DNA of 64,000 nucleotides from Lunularia cruciata (Eukaryota; Streptophyta; Marchantiopsida; Lunulariales; Lunulariaceae). Positions 47,087 to 58,100 of the stretch are shown here, piece by piece. A model generated the notes under the pieces. The model was not told the DNA's origin, ran no database searches, and was given only the letters and a program-made list of their open reading frames with translations. Both the position numbers and the translations under genes were made by a program. Location of the stretch: NCBI GenBank assembly GCA_948567375.1, contig OX419757.1:52142001-52206000 (forward strand), written 5' to 3'. How positions within the stretch are numbered: position 1 is the first letter of the stretch; the number at the start of each line of letters is the position of its first letter.

Positions 47087-50000
47087 ATGTACCTTGTGGC
47101 CTTACTGGCTCAATAAGGAAGCAGAGAAGCGAGGGAAGGAAGAAGAATAATGTGCAAAGATCCCAAAAGGCAACCTCACAATTGATTGTCGTGAATGGAA
47201 TCCTAGAAGGTAATCAAGTGAGAGTATTAATAGATCCGGGAGCAACAGAGAATTTCTTGTCTCGCTCTGTTGCAATAAGCTTGGGAATGGATCTAGAGAG
47301 AGATGGAAGTGAAGAAGTAGAGTTACCAAATGGGCAAACAGAGAGGATTGAATCATTACCTAGACAGGTAACCCTCTTTGTAGGAGAGTATCAGGAAGCA
47401 ATTGAGTGGCGAGTGATACAGTTAGCCCGTTATGATGCAATTTTAGGCATGCCATGGATGGAGCAGTACAACCCAATGGTGGATTGGAGGAAGAAAGTAG
47501 TGAAAACCCACCAATGGTCAATCATTGGGGTTAAAGAAAAATCACACAGGCAGAAACTGCCTCTATATGTCGTAGGGACGACAACTGTCTGTAAAACCAA
47601 TAGATGTTTCCTGGGTCTAATAAGAGAAGTCCAGAGTGCACAACTCGCTGGACAAATTCTTGAGAAATTGAAGGATGTGGTGGATGAGTTTCAAGATGTC
47701 TTTCCCGATGATCTACCCTCAGGATTACCACCTAAAAGGTGAGTAGATCATAAAATAGAGACACTCCCGAGGAAGACACCTCCTTGTAAGGCCCCATATC
47801 GCCTATCACCTCATGAGTTGGAGGAGTGTAAGACTCAAATTGAGGAGATGCTACAAAAAGGGTTCATCCAACCTAGCATATCACCATATGGGGCTCCTGT
47901 CTTGTTTGTGAAGAAGAAGGATGGTACAATGCGCATGTGCATTGACTATCGGGGTCTCAATCAGCAAACAATGAAGAACAAATACCCCTTACCTCGCATG
48001 GATGACCTGTTTGATCAACTCCATGGAGCAAGGTACTTCACCAAACTGGACTTGCGGAGCGGTTACAACCAAATCTGAATTGCAGAGGAGGATGTGTACA
48101 AAACTACCTTTCGAACCAGGTATGGCCACTTTGAGTATCTTGTGATGCCTTTTGGCCTCACCAATGCGCCTGCCACTTTCATGAGCCTAATGAATGACAT
48201 ATTTCCTCCATACTTGGATAAGTCTGTTATCGTCTTCTTGGATGATATCTTAGTATATAGTAGCACAATGACAGAACACAAACAACATCTACAAGAGGTC
48301 CTCCAGATTCTAAGACAGAATCAATTGTACGCCAAAATCTCAAAGTGTGAGTTTGGCAAGTCTGAAGTAGACTACTTAGGGCATAGAGTAAGTGCAGAGG
48401 GCATTCAAGTATTGACAGATAAAATAGAGGTCATTCAAAAATGGAGTGCCCCAGAAGATCAGACTCAACTTAAGAGCTTCTTGGGGTTGACGGGATTCTA
48501 TTGTAGATTTGTCAAGGACTTCTCCAAGGTTGCATAACCTTTAACGGCACTACTTGGCAAGGGGAAGAAGTGGACATGGGGAACTGCACAAGAGTTGGCC
48601 TTTCAAGAATTGAAGGCCGCCTTGCTACATGCACCAATCTTGAAGTGGTATGACCCAAAACGTCCAATCAAGTTGGCTACGGATGCATCAGCCGTAGCAA
48701 TAGGAGCAGTCCTACAACAAGAGTGGCATGACGGATGGCATCCAATTGCATATTTCTCTCAAAAGTTGTTACCGGCAGAGCGCAACTACCACACCACAGA
48801 ACAAGAAGAGCTGGCCATCGTTCTAGCAACCAAGCATTGGAAGCACTACTTGGGCGAGAAGGCATTTGTAGTAGAGATAGACCACAAACCTCTAGTCTAC
48901 CTCGAGACGTAGAAGGATCTATCTCGTCGCCAAATTTGGTGGGCAGAGTGGCAACAACGCTTCAACATGACAATCACCTACATGGAAGGTAAGAAGCAAC
49001 TTGCAAATGCATTCACCCGCATGCCAATGGCCAACAACTTGGCGGCAGAGGGTTAAGATTAACCCTGAATTCTGGCAAGAGATTCTAGCTGCTACAAAAA
49101 CTAATCCACAGATTGTAGAAGCGCAATTGTCCAAAGGTGTCACCAGCACCCAAGGACTCACCTTTCGGGAGGGCCGATTGTGGATCCCAAATGTCCCAGA
49201 ATTACGCACCACCATTCTAGCGGAATGTCATGATTCGGCCATTGCAGCTCATGTCGGAGTGGACAAGACCTTGGAGGCAGTCAAGCGCCATTACTATTGG
49301 CCCAAGATGAGCAACGACGTGATGGACTATGTGCGTAGCTGCCTTCTTTGTCAATAGAACAAAGCTTCTAATCAAGCTCCTGCAGGGCTCCTTCAACCTC
49401 TTCCCACTCCTACCCAACGTTGGGAACAAGTAAGTATGGATCTCGTTTGTGAATTACCCAAGACCACCTCAGGGTTTGACTCCATTGTGGTCTTTGTGGA
49501 CCGGCTCAGCAAAATGATTCATGTATGCCCTACCACCAAGGAGGTGACCGCTCCACAACTAGCTCAACTATACTTAGATGCAGTCTTTGCTCACCATGGT
49601 TTGTCTAGAGTACTCATCACCGATAGAGGCACCCAATTCACCAGTTTGTTTTGGCAAACATTCTTTGGTTTCTTCAAAACCAAGTTGGCCATGTCTACAG
49701 CTTACCACCCACAAACAGATGGCAAAACAGAGCGGGCTAATCGCACAATTGAAGACATGTTACGTGGCTTCACCTTAGAAGAGCAAGAGAGGTGGGACAC
49801 CCTACTACCGTTGGTGGAATTCGCTTATAACAATTCAGTGAATGCCTCCACCCAGGTCACTCCGTTCTTCCTCATGTATGGTGAGCATCCCTTCACACCT
49901 TCTAGCTTGATGAAGATCTGTCCAGTGACTACCAAGGTTGATGCAGTCAACACATTTGTTTCTAGAATCCAACAAGGTGTGGAGAGCGCCAAACACAGGT

Positions 50001-50512
50001 TACAGATTGTGCAAAATTGACAAAAGCAGTATGTTGATGCACACTGTAGGCACATGGAGTTCAATGTTGGGGATCAAGTATGGCTATTGACAACCAACCT
50101 CACATTAGTTGGATCTTGTAAGCTCAGACCTCGTTTTATTGGGCCTTTCTCGATTCTTCGTCGCATCGGCGTTGTGGCCTATCACCTTGAGCTACCACCA
50201 CACATGAAGATCCATCCAGTGTTCCATGTCTCCCTATTACGCAGATATGCTCCCCGATCAGGCTAAGGTACTTCCACACAGGACATTCGACCTTGTCCGA
50301 CAGTCATTGATGGCATAGAGGAATATGAAGTGGAGCGGATTCTCCAAAAGCGCATGCGTGGTACTCGCCATCCGCGGGTGGAATATCTAGTACAATGGAA
50401 AGGTTACCCCCTCTATGAAGCAACCTGGGAACCCGCTACCAATTTGGCACATGCACCAGTGTTGGTGCAAGCATTTGAGCAACAATTGCACAACGAGGAC
50501 GTTGCGTCTTAA
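47086..50512 (+). pseudogene. pol of element C: protease, RT, RNase H, integrase, chromodomain
   Basis: Frame 1 to about 49,050, then a 1-base G insertion (GAGGGTTAAG) moves it to frame 2, ending at TAA 50,510. Protease: LIDPGATENFLS (47,228). [44 protein letters not shown] and the intact active site FLDDILVYS (48,235). RNase H: LATDASAVAIGAVLQQ with HPIAYFSQKL. Integrase: His-His-Cys-Cys zinc domain (49,228-49,354), then a core with D (49,439), D (49,622) and E exactly 35 residues after the second Asp. Chromodomain 50,330-50,440 (EYLVQWKGYPLYEATWEP). Premature stops: 47,740, 48,076, 48,535, 48,910, 49,355, 50,018 and 50,264. Confidence 0.95.
50330..50470 (+). other. Integrase C-terminal chromodomain of element C
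   Basis: VERILQKRMRGTRHPRVEYL continues into VQWKGYPLYEATWEPATNL. The aromatic positions (Y/W/W) and the E-x-T-W-E-P box are those of plant chromovirus chromodomains, which in known elements steer integration to heterochromatin by binding modified histone H3. The preceding GPF module ([15 protein letters not shown], 50,125) is intact. Confidence 0.9.
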
Positions 50513-50525
50513 AAGGAGGGAGGTC
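50511..50525 (+). promoter_or_regulatory. Polypurine tract of element C
   Basis: AAAAGGAGGGAGGTC directly precedes the 3' LTR at 50,526. It overlaps the pol stop codon. Confidence 0.9.
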
Positions 50526-51267
50526 TGTAATACCAAGGGTTAGCCATATGATCTAGATGTGAAATTCGGTTTGGTAACATCTAGAATGATGTTATACATG
50601 ATGGTTGAAATAGATCAGATAGAAGTATCACCAAAAGAGTACTTCTACTAATAGGGCAGAAACCAAAATAGACTTGAGAACCTTAGAACCAATAGCTAGA
50701 CATATGATTTAAAGTTGAGAATTGGTTTGGTAACATCTGGAAGGATGTTACACATGATGGACTAAACATATCAGAAAGAGGTATCACCAAAAGGGGACTT
50801 CTACTAATAGAGTAGGAACCGAAATATGCCTGAAATCTTTGAAGGCAATTTCGAAGGCCTAAACGGATGAATTAGGCCTCGAAAATGTGCAGATTCCCCC
50901 CCCCCCAACGGAGGAGAGGCTGGCCTTCTCTGCCCCTTGGTTTGTCTCATCGAGAGCTTTCCAACGGTACCTTACTCATGTGATTCTGAGATTCCTATAG
51001 GAAGATTCCCTAAAAGATTCCCTCCGGTCAAAGCTCGTTTGACCAACCAGATAGGACCTATACCAGACAAGTCACCCATCCAAGTAAGTAATCCAAGGGT
51101 GGAGCTTGCTGACATGTCACCTATCTGTGTCCCTAATCCTATGGTGGAGCTTCCTTGGAGGAGATCCTCTTTGTCTATATAATAAAGAGAAGGTGCTTCC
51201 TTGGGGCATCGAATGTTTGAGTGTGCAATCTGTGTTTTCTCTCTTCTCTTGTCCTTGGAGTATTACA
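50526..51267 (+). mobile_element. 3' LTR of element C
   Basis: 742 bp, TGTAATACC to TATTACA. Differences from the 5' LTR cluster in the C-rich patch at 50,896-50,936 (nine C in a row against CCCCCTCCCCCC); elsewhere there are about six single changes. That patch suggests slippage in a poly-C tract rather than age. Confidence 0.95.
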
Positions 51268-51576
51268 GGTATCATTGGAAAGCACTTGATGAGACAAAAA
51301 AGGAGTGAGGGAAAGCCAATAGGTTGGCTTTCTATCACCTAAGGACTTTTCTCCTAAGGATAAACCTGCATATTTTTTATGCCTAATTCATCCATTTAGG
51401 CCTCCAAAATTGGCTTTGAAGTTTTCAAGCTACTTTTGGTTCCTATCCTATTAATAAAATTACTCTTTTGGTGATACCTCTACATGATCTACTTAATCCA
51501 TCATATATAATATCCTTCTAGATGTTACCAAGCCAATTTTCACCTCTAGATGAGATGTTTAGCTATTGGTATTACA
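51268..51576 (-). mobile_element. 3' LTR of element B, right part
   Basis: Continues the LTR interrupted at 44,651 and ends GCTATTGGTATTACA at 51,576 on the plus strand. It has a single copy of the region that is duplicated in element C, so B belongs to a different subfamily. It is followed at 51,577 by AACTTCCCCTTTTTAAG, the reverse complement of a polypurine tract. Confidence 0.9.
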
Positions 51577-51823
51577 AACTTCCCCTTTTTAAGACTCAAC
51601 ATCCTCATTGTGAAGCTATTGCTCAAATAACTTCACTAGCACCGGTGCATGGGTCAAGTTGGTTGCTAGCTCTCATGTCACCTCATACAAAGGGTACACT
51701 TCCTATTATACAAGACATTCCACAAGTAGATGGTGAGTATCATTGATGCATTTTGGGAGAATAAATTTGACTTCATATTCCTCCATGGCATCATTGACTA
51801 TTAGACATGGTCAAAAGTCTTGT

Positions 51824-52008
51824 ATGGCAAATCACACCATTCATCTTCATGTATGGATAACATCCTTTCACACCTTCAAACATGATGAAGATCCGTTTTG
51901 TGGCCCCCAAGGTTGATTGTCAACATTGTTGTTTCTAGAATCCAATAAAGTGTGGAGAATGCCAAACACAAGATGTTATCCATACATGAGGATGAATGGT
52001 GTGATTTG
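51824..52008. repeat. Inverted segment with ~36-bp inverted repeat in B integrase
   Basis: 51,824-51,860 (CAAATCACACCATTCATCTT, then CATGTATGGATAACATC) reappears as its reverse complement at 51,972-52,008. Between them, 51,861-51,971 reads as integrase on the plus strand (HPFTPSNMMKI, matching element C near 49,890), opposite to the minus-strand integrase on both sides. So a piece of integrase has been flipped and its edge duplicated, making a potential hairpin. Confidence 0.8.
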
Positions 52009-53039
52009 TGTGGATGCACTTACTAAATGTTGTAAGCAAATTCCATAGTGGAAGTAAGGTGTCCCACCTCTCTTACTCATCTAAGGTGAAGCCTCAGAGC
52101 ATGTCTTCAATAGTGCAACTTCCTCACTTTGTTTGTCCATAGTAACCTATGGACATGGCCAATTTAGTTCAAAACAAAACATGGTCAATTTTTCTTCAAA
52201 ACAAACTAGTGAATTGAGTGCCTCTATTGGTGATGAGCACTCTAGACAAACTGATTGTTCTTGGGTCAGTAATGACATTTATCTACATCCAAGGTCTTGT
52301 CCACCTCAGCATGACCTTGAATGGTGGAATCATGACATTCTACTAGGATGATGGTTCTTATGTCCATGGTGTTTGAAATCTATAACCTGCCATCACAAAA
52401 GGTGAGTCTTTGCATACTAATGATGCCTTTGAATGATTGAGATTTTACAATTTATGGATCAATTTTTGTAGTAGTAAGAATCTTTGCCCATAACTAAAGG
52501 TTCATCTTGAACTCTACCACCAGATTGTTTACCATTTGTATTTGAGTGAATACATCTACAAGTTGCTTCTTGCCTTCTATGTATGTGATCATTATGTTGA
52601 ACCATTATCTCCACTCTGCCCACCAAATTTGTTGATAAGATAGATCTCTCTATGTCTCAAGGTAGACTAGGGGTTTGTGGTTTGTCTCCATTACAAATGC
52701 TTTCTCACCAAGATAGTGCTTTCAATTCTTGGTTGCAAGGACAATAGCCAACTCCTCTTGGTTGGTGGTGTGATAGTTGAACCTAGTGATAATAGCTTTT
52801 GAGAAAAATAAGCAATTGGGTACCATCCATCATGCCACTCTTGTTATAGAAGTACTCCTATTGCTACCTTTGATACATCTATAGCTAATTGGATTGGACA
52901 TTTTGGGTCATACCATTTCAAGATTATTGCATGTAGTAATTGCATCTTTCAATTTTTGGAAGGCTAATTGTTGTACGGTTCTCTACATCTACTTCTTCTT
53001 CTCCTTGCCAAGTAGTGTTGCTAGAGACTGTGCAACCTT

Positions 53040-53740
53040 GGAGAAGTCATTGACAAATTAATGATAGAACTCCATCAATCCCAAGAAGCTCTTGAGTTAA
53101 GTTTAATCTTCTAGAGCACTCCATTTTTGTATGATCTTTATTTTATCTATTAACACGTGGATATGTTTTGAATTTACTTTGTGTTCCAAGTATTTTACTT
53201 CAGACTTGCCAAACTCACACCTTGAGATTTTGGTATATAATTGATTATATTGTAAAATATGGAGGACTTCTTATTGATGTTATTTGTGTTCCATCATCAT
53301 ATAGACTAGGATATCATCCAGGAAGATGACATCAAATGTATCCAAGTATAGACAAATATGACATTCATCAAACTTATGAAAGTGGCTAGTGTGTTGGTGA
53401 GGCCAAACGGCATCACCAAGTACTCAAAGTGACCATACCTTGTTTGAAAAGTAGTTTTGTGTGTGTTCCTTTGCAATCTGAATTTGGTTGTAATCGCTCT
53501 ATAGATCAAGTTTGGTGAAGTGTTTTGCCTCATTGAGTTGATCAAACAAGTCATTCATGCAAGGTAAGGGGTATTTTTTATCACCGTTTGTTGATTTAGG
53601 CCATAACTACAATACACATGTGCATTATAACATCCTTCTTCTTCACAAACAAGCATGAGCCCCATATGGTGATATGTTGGGTTGAATAAACCCTTTCTAT
53701 AGTATATCCTCAATTTGAGCCTTACACTCCAACTCATGAG
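53040..53740 (-). pseudogene. RT remnant of element B
   Basis: The minus strand reads [20 protein letters not shown] (53,460-53,400) with TNTLATF. The FLDD active site corresponds to VFVY-like decayed sequence near 53,300. Upstream are CEEEGCYNAHVYC-like words (canonical [11 protein letters not shown]) and the LNQQTV box at 53,600. Confidence 0.8.
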
Positions 53741-54366
53741 GTGATAGAAAATATCTTACAAGGAGGTGTCTTCCTTGGAACTATCTTGATTTTATGATCT
53801 ACTCTCCTTTTTGGTAGTAATGTTGAGGATAGATCATCCAAGAACACATCTTGAAACTCATTGACCACATCTCTCAATTTCTTGAGAATTTGACCATTGA
53901 GTTGTGCACTCCGGACTTCTCTTATTAGACCCATAAAACATCTAATTGTCTTATAGATAGCTATTGTACTTATCACCTAGAGATACAATTCCTACCAATG
54001 AGATCTTTCTTTAATCCCAATGATCTTCCATTGGTGAGTTCTCACTACTTTCTTCCTCTAATCAACCATAAGGTTGTAATGCTCCATCTTTGGCATGCCT
54101 AAGATTTCATCATAACAATCTAACCATATCACTCACCACTCAATTTCTTCCTTATACTCTCCTGTAGAGAGTGTTACCTTTCTAGGTAATGATTTAATCC
54201 TCTCTATTTGCCCATTAGGTAACTCTAATTCTTCACTCTCATCCTTCTTTAGATCCATCTCCAATCTTATTGCAATAGAGCAAGACAAGAAATTTTCTTT
54301 CAATACTCTCACGTGATTGCTTTCTAGGACTCCACTTTGAGTTTGTCTTCCTTGATCTTGGCACAC
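53734..54366 (-). pseudogene. Protease and pol linker of element B
   Basis: 54,366-54,133 encodes VRVLKENFLSCSIAIRLEMD (the D-P-G-A-T active-site loop is deleted) and LELPNGQIERIKSLPRKVTL. 53,976-53,734 encodes CFMGLIREVRSAQLNGQILK, KLRDVVNEFQDVFLDD and LLPKRRVDHKIKI. At the last place element C has a TGA where B has Arg, so that stop is private to C. Confidence 0.8.
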
Positions 54367-54429
54367 TTATCCTCTTCCTCCCCTCACTTTTTTGCTTCTA
54401 CATTGAGCCAATAAGGCCATGAGGTACAT

Positions 54430-55500
54430 TTACTCACAATCTTTATTTTCTAACGTGATTTTTGCATCTTCCTCTTCAATTTGTTGCTCCATGTTGTTCA
54501 AAGATTGCTTGTATGGAGGCCAAGGGCCTCTAGGATGACAAGCACAACAATTGATGGCCATGTGCCCAACTCGGCCATAATTACAACAACATTGTTGTTT
54601 TTCTTGAGCCACTTCTCCTTGTAGAACTCCATCTCTACTTTCTCTGACCCATCTCCATTCTCCTTGGAGCGATTGTACTCCTTGGTCTTGAGATCAAATA
54701 TTGCCCAATTTTATAGGAACTGGTCTACCAAAATAGGATATCTCAACTTGATAGTGTTGCATTGGGACTACCTCTTACTTTCTCCAAGCAGCTCTACTAT
54801 TCTTTGAGCGCATGCAATGGCTTCAAAAACAATGTGAGAATTTTGTACCATTACTTCTTGGAAAATTTGTGCTTTTAATCCAAATTGAAATTTTCAAGAG
54901 CTTCTATTGGACTCATATATTTTATCACAACCTATAGATCAGAAATGCTCCCACATACTCTTGTATAGATGGGCTGACTCTACAAAGTTGAGTTTGTGCC
55001 ATCAGCACAAAATCCATAAATTGGAATTGAGCAGCCTTTCTTGGATTTTTGTCCAAGCAATCTCTCTTCCTTTTACCAAAAATGATTATTCCCAAATATC
55101 AGACCATGTGAGGGCTTTATAGATCAAGTACTTCCATGCAAACAGGCCTATGGAACAATCAATGATCTCAATTGTGCATGATCAAAAGTATCAATTCATT
55201 CTTGAAATCAAGTTTTCCACTACTCCCATTGAATAGTAAGGCTTGATGTTGCACCTCTTCTTCATTTCTAGTAACAATGTGTCTTTGTTGTTGATTGGGG
55301 TTAGTGTCATCGGCATGAGTGACTCTTCATGTACTTTGACCCCTAGCGTTGGGTTTTGGGATGGTTCCACTTCTTGCATTACCTGATTATTCCTTAAGCT
55401 ATGTAATTGACTTTGAAATGCTTCCATTGTCATCTTGATCTCTCAAAACTCATTCAACATCCCTTGCATACCTTGCATCAAATCTTGCAACTACAGCTCC
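54430..55500 (-). pseudogene. gag remnant of element B
   Basis: Zinc knuckle CCNYGRVGHMAINCC (54,590-54,545), gag core KALTWSDIW (about 55,110) and N-terminal helical part (55,433-55,191) reading NNQVMQEVEPSQNPTLGVKV. In-frame TGA codons follow RMN and YF (about 55,190 and 55,181) and GNI (near 54,697), the same three places as in element C. Otherwise the two proteins differ at many residues. Confidence 0.8.
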
Positions 55501-56124
55501 ATGATTCAAACACACAGTAAACACTCAATCACTACTTCCTACTTCAATAGAGGGTTAATATGATCACAAAGGAGGGTGCACAGTCTATTAGGATTACCAT
55601 TGGGACCTAATAGTGAATCACTTTTTTATTATATTCTTCCTTGAAATTTTGTACTTCAAAATCCCTAAACATCACTTTTGGTCTAACCACATATTGGATT
55701 TCTACTTGCGTGTTAAAAGGGAGAAGATTTGGTACATTCACATCTATTGAATCATAATAGAATGTAAATTGTCAAATCCTATTCTTTATCATATATTACC
55801 ATAGATGGAATCACCAAATTTGGTGAATTCATCACTATGTCCATGAACTTTTCTCTAGAATGATAAACAAGATATACTCTCATTTGCTAATGTTAGATGT
55901 ACTTGATTACTAATCTTGATGTGGAATGGGTCAAGAATGGAAAGTAAGGTGTAGAAAATTTTCCATTAGGTGCCTCTATCCCATCCTCTTTTTAGAACAC
56001 CACCAATCTATCAATTGCACTATGTTTTCTCCCCTCAAAATTACTCAGTCTCAATAGCCCATGTTCCTCCAAGAGGTGTGATCCATTCTTTTAGATTGAA
56101 AAACCTACTCTATTACCATTATAA

Positions 56125-56353
56125 AACTCTGATGATTGTACAATCCCCCAAGAGAAATCTATTTTTAAGGCCTAATTCATCCATTTTGGCCTTCAAAATT
56201 TGCTCAGAAGTTTTCGAGGTGTTTTCAGATCCTGCACTATTAGGAGAAGTACTCTTTTGGTGACATCTCTATCTGATCTACTTGATCTATCATATTTAAC
56301 ATCCTTCAAGATGTTACCAAGCTAATTTCCACCTCTAGATAATATGGTATTAA
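56125..56353 (-). mobile_element. 5' LTR of element B, internally deleted
   Basis: Matches the outer parts of the B LTR: the end near the primer site (ATAAAACTCTGATG, 56,125) and from 56,160 the AGGCCTAATTCATCCATTTT to CCACCTCTAGATAATATGGTATTA part, ending about 56,353. About 400 bp of the middle, including the TATA region, is missing. The outer boundary and any target-site duplication are unclear. Confidence 0.7.
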
Positions 56354-58100
56354 ACCTGATATGCAAATAAATATGAAGTAAAGACAAGGATAATTGAGTT
56401 TAATATTTTATCTCAGCATCTATTCATTAGTTCAATAACTCAACAAAAGATAACAAGAATTGGATTGCATGAATGAACTTGTCTCTAGGGGCATTTTTGT
56501 TATTTTTGAGATGACTCTCTCCAGATTGGTCATCCACATGATGTAATTGATGTTTTGTTTCCTGAAATACATAAAGTGCTTATCAATAGGGATATTCTTA
56601 CTGCATATGCAACTATGCCAAGATATTTAGTTCAAAGATGGTATAAGAAATACTAAAAGAACAAGAACATGAAAGAAATAATTCTTTCATATTAGAAGTT
56701 GATGATGATAGGTCTTATGTTTAAGATTATGCTCTAAGATGACACTCAATCTTCAACAATTGCTTTTTCTCTTTTCTCTACAAGGCAATATTCCAATCTT
56801 CCAAGTGAGGGAGAGTTATAACTTGCCTTGGTTAACTATATAGGTAGATTTGTATGGAAGTAGAAATATCATACATCCAAAATAGATTATTTTATACTGT
56901 TACATTTTGGAGAACGTATATGGAACACTATAGATGATGTTCATCCAAAATCTACAAAGATACTTCTTTATCTCAAGTGCTCATCAAACATTTGAGAGAG
57001 ATTAAAGATAACTATAATAAGAAGTAATAATAAGGCTTGAAATATATCATTTCATGCTAGAAAAAGTGGACAAAAATTTCCAAGCTTTAAAAGGTGCTTT
57101 GGAAAGTAAGCCAAAAGTTAGATGATTGTTTTTTGCGTAGAAAAAACCATAGTACTAAAGTGAAGACAATATCAAGCACAAGAGAACCTCTAGTGGGTTT
57201 AAAGTCACAAGATGTTTTGGTCTATTAGATTGCTAAAGAAATAGAAAAATATAAAGAGATTGTTCTTGGTCCACAAAATGAACTATTATGCCCTTGTTTT
57301 GTGCAATTAGAAGATATTTTTGAAGATATAATGCTCATAATTTGACTAGCATTAGATGTCCATAGGAAATATCATGCGTGGGTTGAATGAACACTTAGTT
57401 CAATTAATAATAAGAGGGGATCCATATAGTACAAAGAATTCTTAATGGAACGGTGAGGTCCAAAGCATCATTTAACTATTGCTTCATGTGTTAAGAGATA
57501 TAGAAAGGAAAGAAAATATAGATAAGGTTTAGGAGAAAGATACTCAATATGATGAAAAATCAAGTCATGAATGGACTTACTAAGATACTTGTATCTTCTT
57601 TTGGAATCCTGAGCAAAGGGGATAATTACGAAAGAAAAAAACGCTAAGTACCATGGCAAAGAGTTATAGATTTTCTTAAACAAGCGTAATAAGAAAGTTA
57701 AAAATATTTAATGTTTGACATAGTGTTAGTTTTATGTTTATGTTTTAATTTTGCAGGAATTTTGATTAACATTACTATGATAATTTATTTTTATTCTCAA
57801 TTTATTTGGTATCTTGATTTTATTAATCGAGACTTTTGTTCTTTCCTTTAACATGATGTAAGTATTCAATGGTTTAATAAAAATAAAATTTATATATTTT
57901 TTCTTATCCAATAATTTATATAACATATTTTTAAATAGATAATTTACTATTTATTTTTGAAATGAATTTAATATAACATAAATAAAATAAAGTACGGATA
58001 TTAGTTTGTACTAAAGTCTAAAATCTAGAATCTCATTCGGAACATCCAAATAGTCCAAAATACAAAATTTAAGTGACGAATCTAATTTCTGAAGATTTCA
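56354..58100. other. AT-rich region, nothing firmly identified
   Basis: A plus-strand piece at 56,520-56,650 reads HPHDVIDVLFPEIHKVLINR then AYATMPRYLVQRWYKKY, protein-like but unassigned. 57,680-58,010 is extremely A/T-rich (long TTTATTTTT and AAATAAAATAAA runs), which could be a matrix-attachment-like or simply neutral stretch. No gene is supported. Confidence 0.3.

Larger units (their letters stand above)
44652..51267 (+). mobile_element. Element C: near-full-length Ty3/gypsy chromovirus
   Basis: 6,616 bp with all expected parts in order: 5' LTR, iMet primer site, gag with CCHC, protease, RT, RNase H, integrase, chromodomain, polypurine tract and 3' LTR. Flanking GGTAC (44,647-44,651) and GGTAT (51,268-51,272) are the target-site duplication with one C-to-T change. 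It lies inside the 3' LTR of element B, in the opposite orientation. Roughly 14 differences between its two LTRs by eye (about 98% identity) make it the youngest element here. The main gag and pol frames have ten premature stops and one frameshift, so it is not autonomous. Pol lies in the -1 frame relative to gag. Confidence 0.95.
51577..56124 (-). mobile_element. Element B interior: old Ty3/gypsy chromovirus (minus)
   Basis: Collinear with element C in reverse: polypurine tract (51,577-51,592), chromodomain remnant (51,600-51,780), integrase (51,800-52,520), RNase H (52,680-52,970), RT (53,040-53,740), protease (54,133-54,366), gag (54,430-55,500) and a primer site near 56,112-56,124. It is far more decayed than C, and slightly shorter. 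Integrase contains a small inverted segment. It is the host into which C inserted. Confidence 0.85.

Noticed and set aside
44652-51267. Element C as an active, autonomous retrotransposon
   Set aside because: Despite well-kept LTRs and catalytic motifs it carries ten premature stops and a frameshift in gag and pol.
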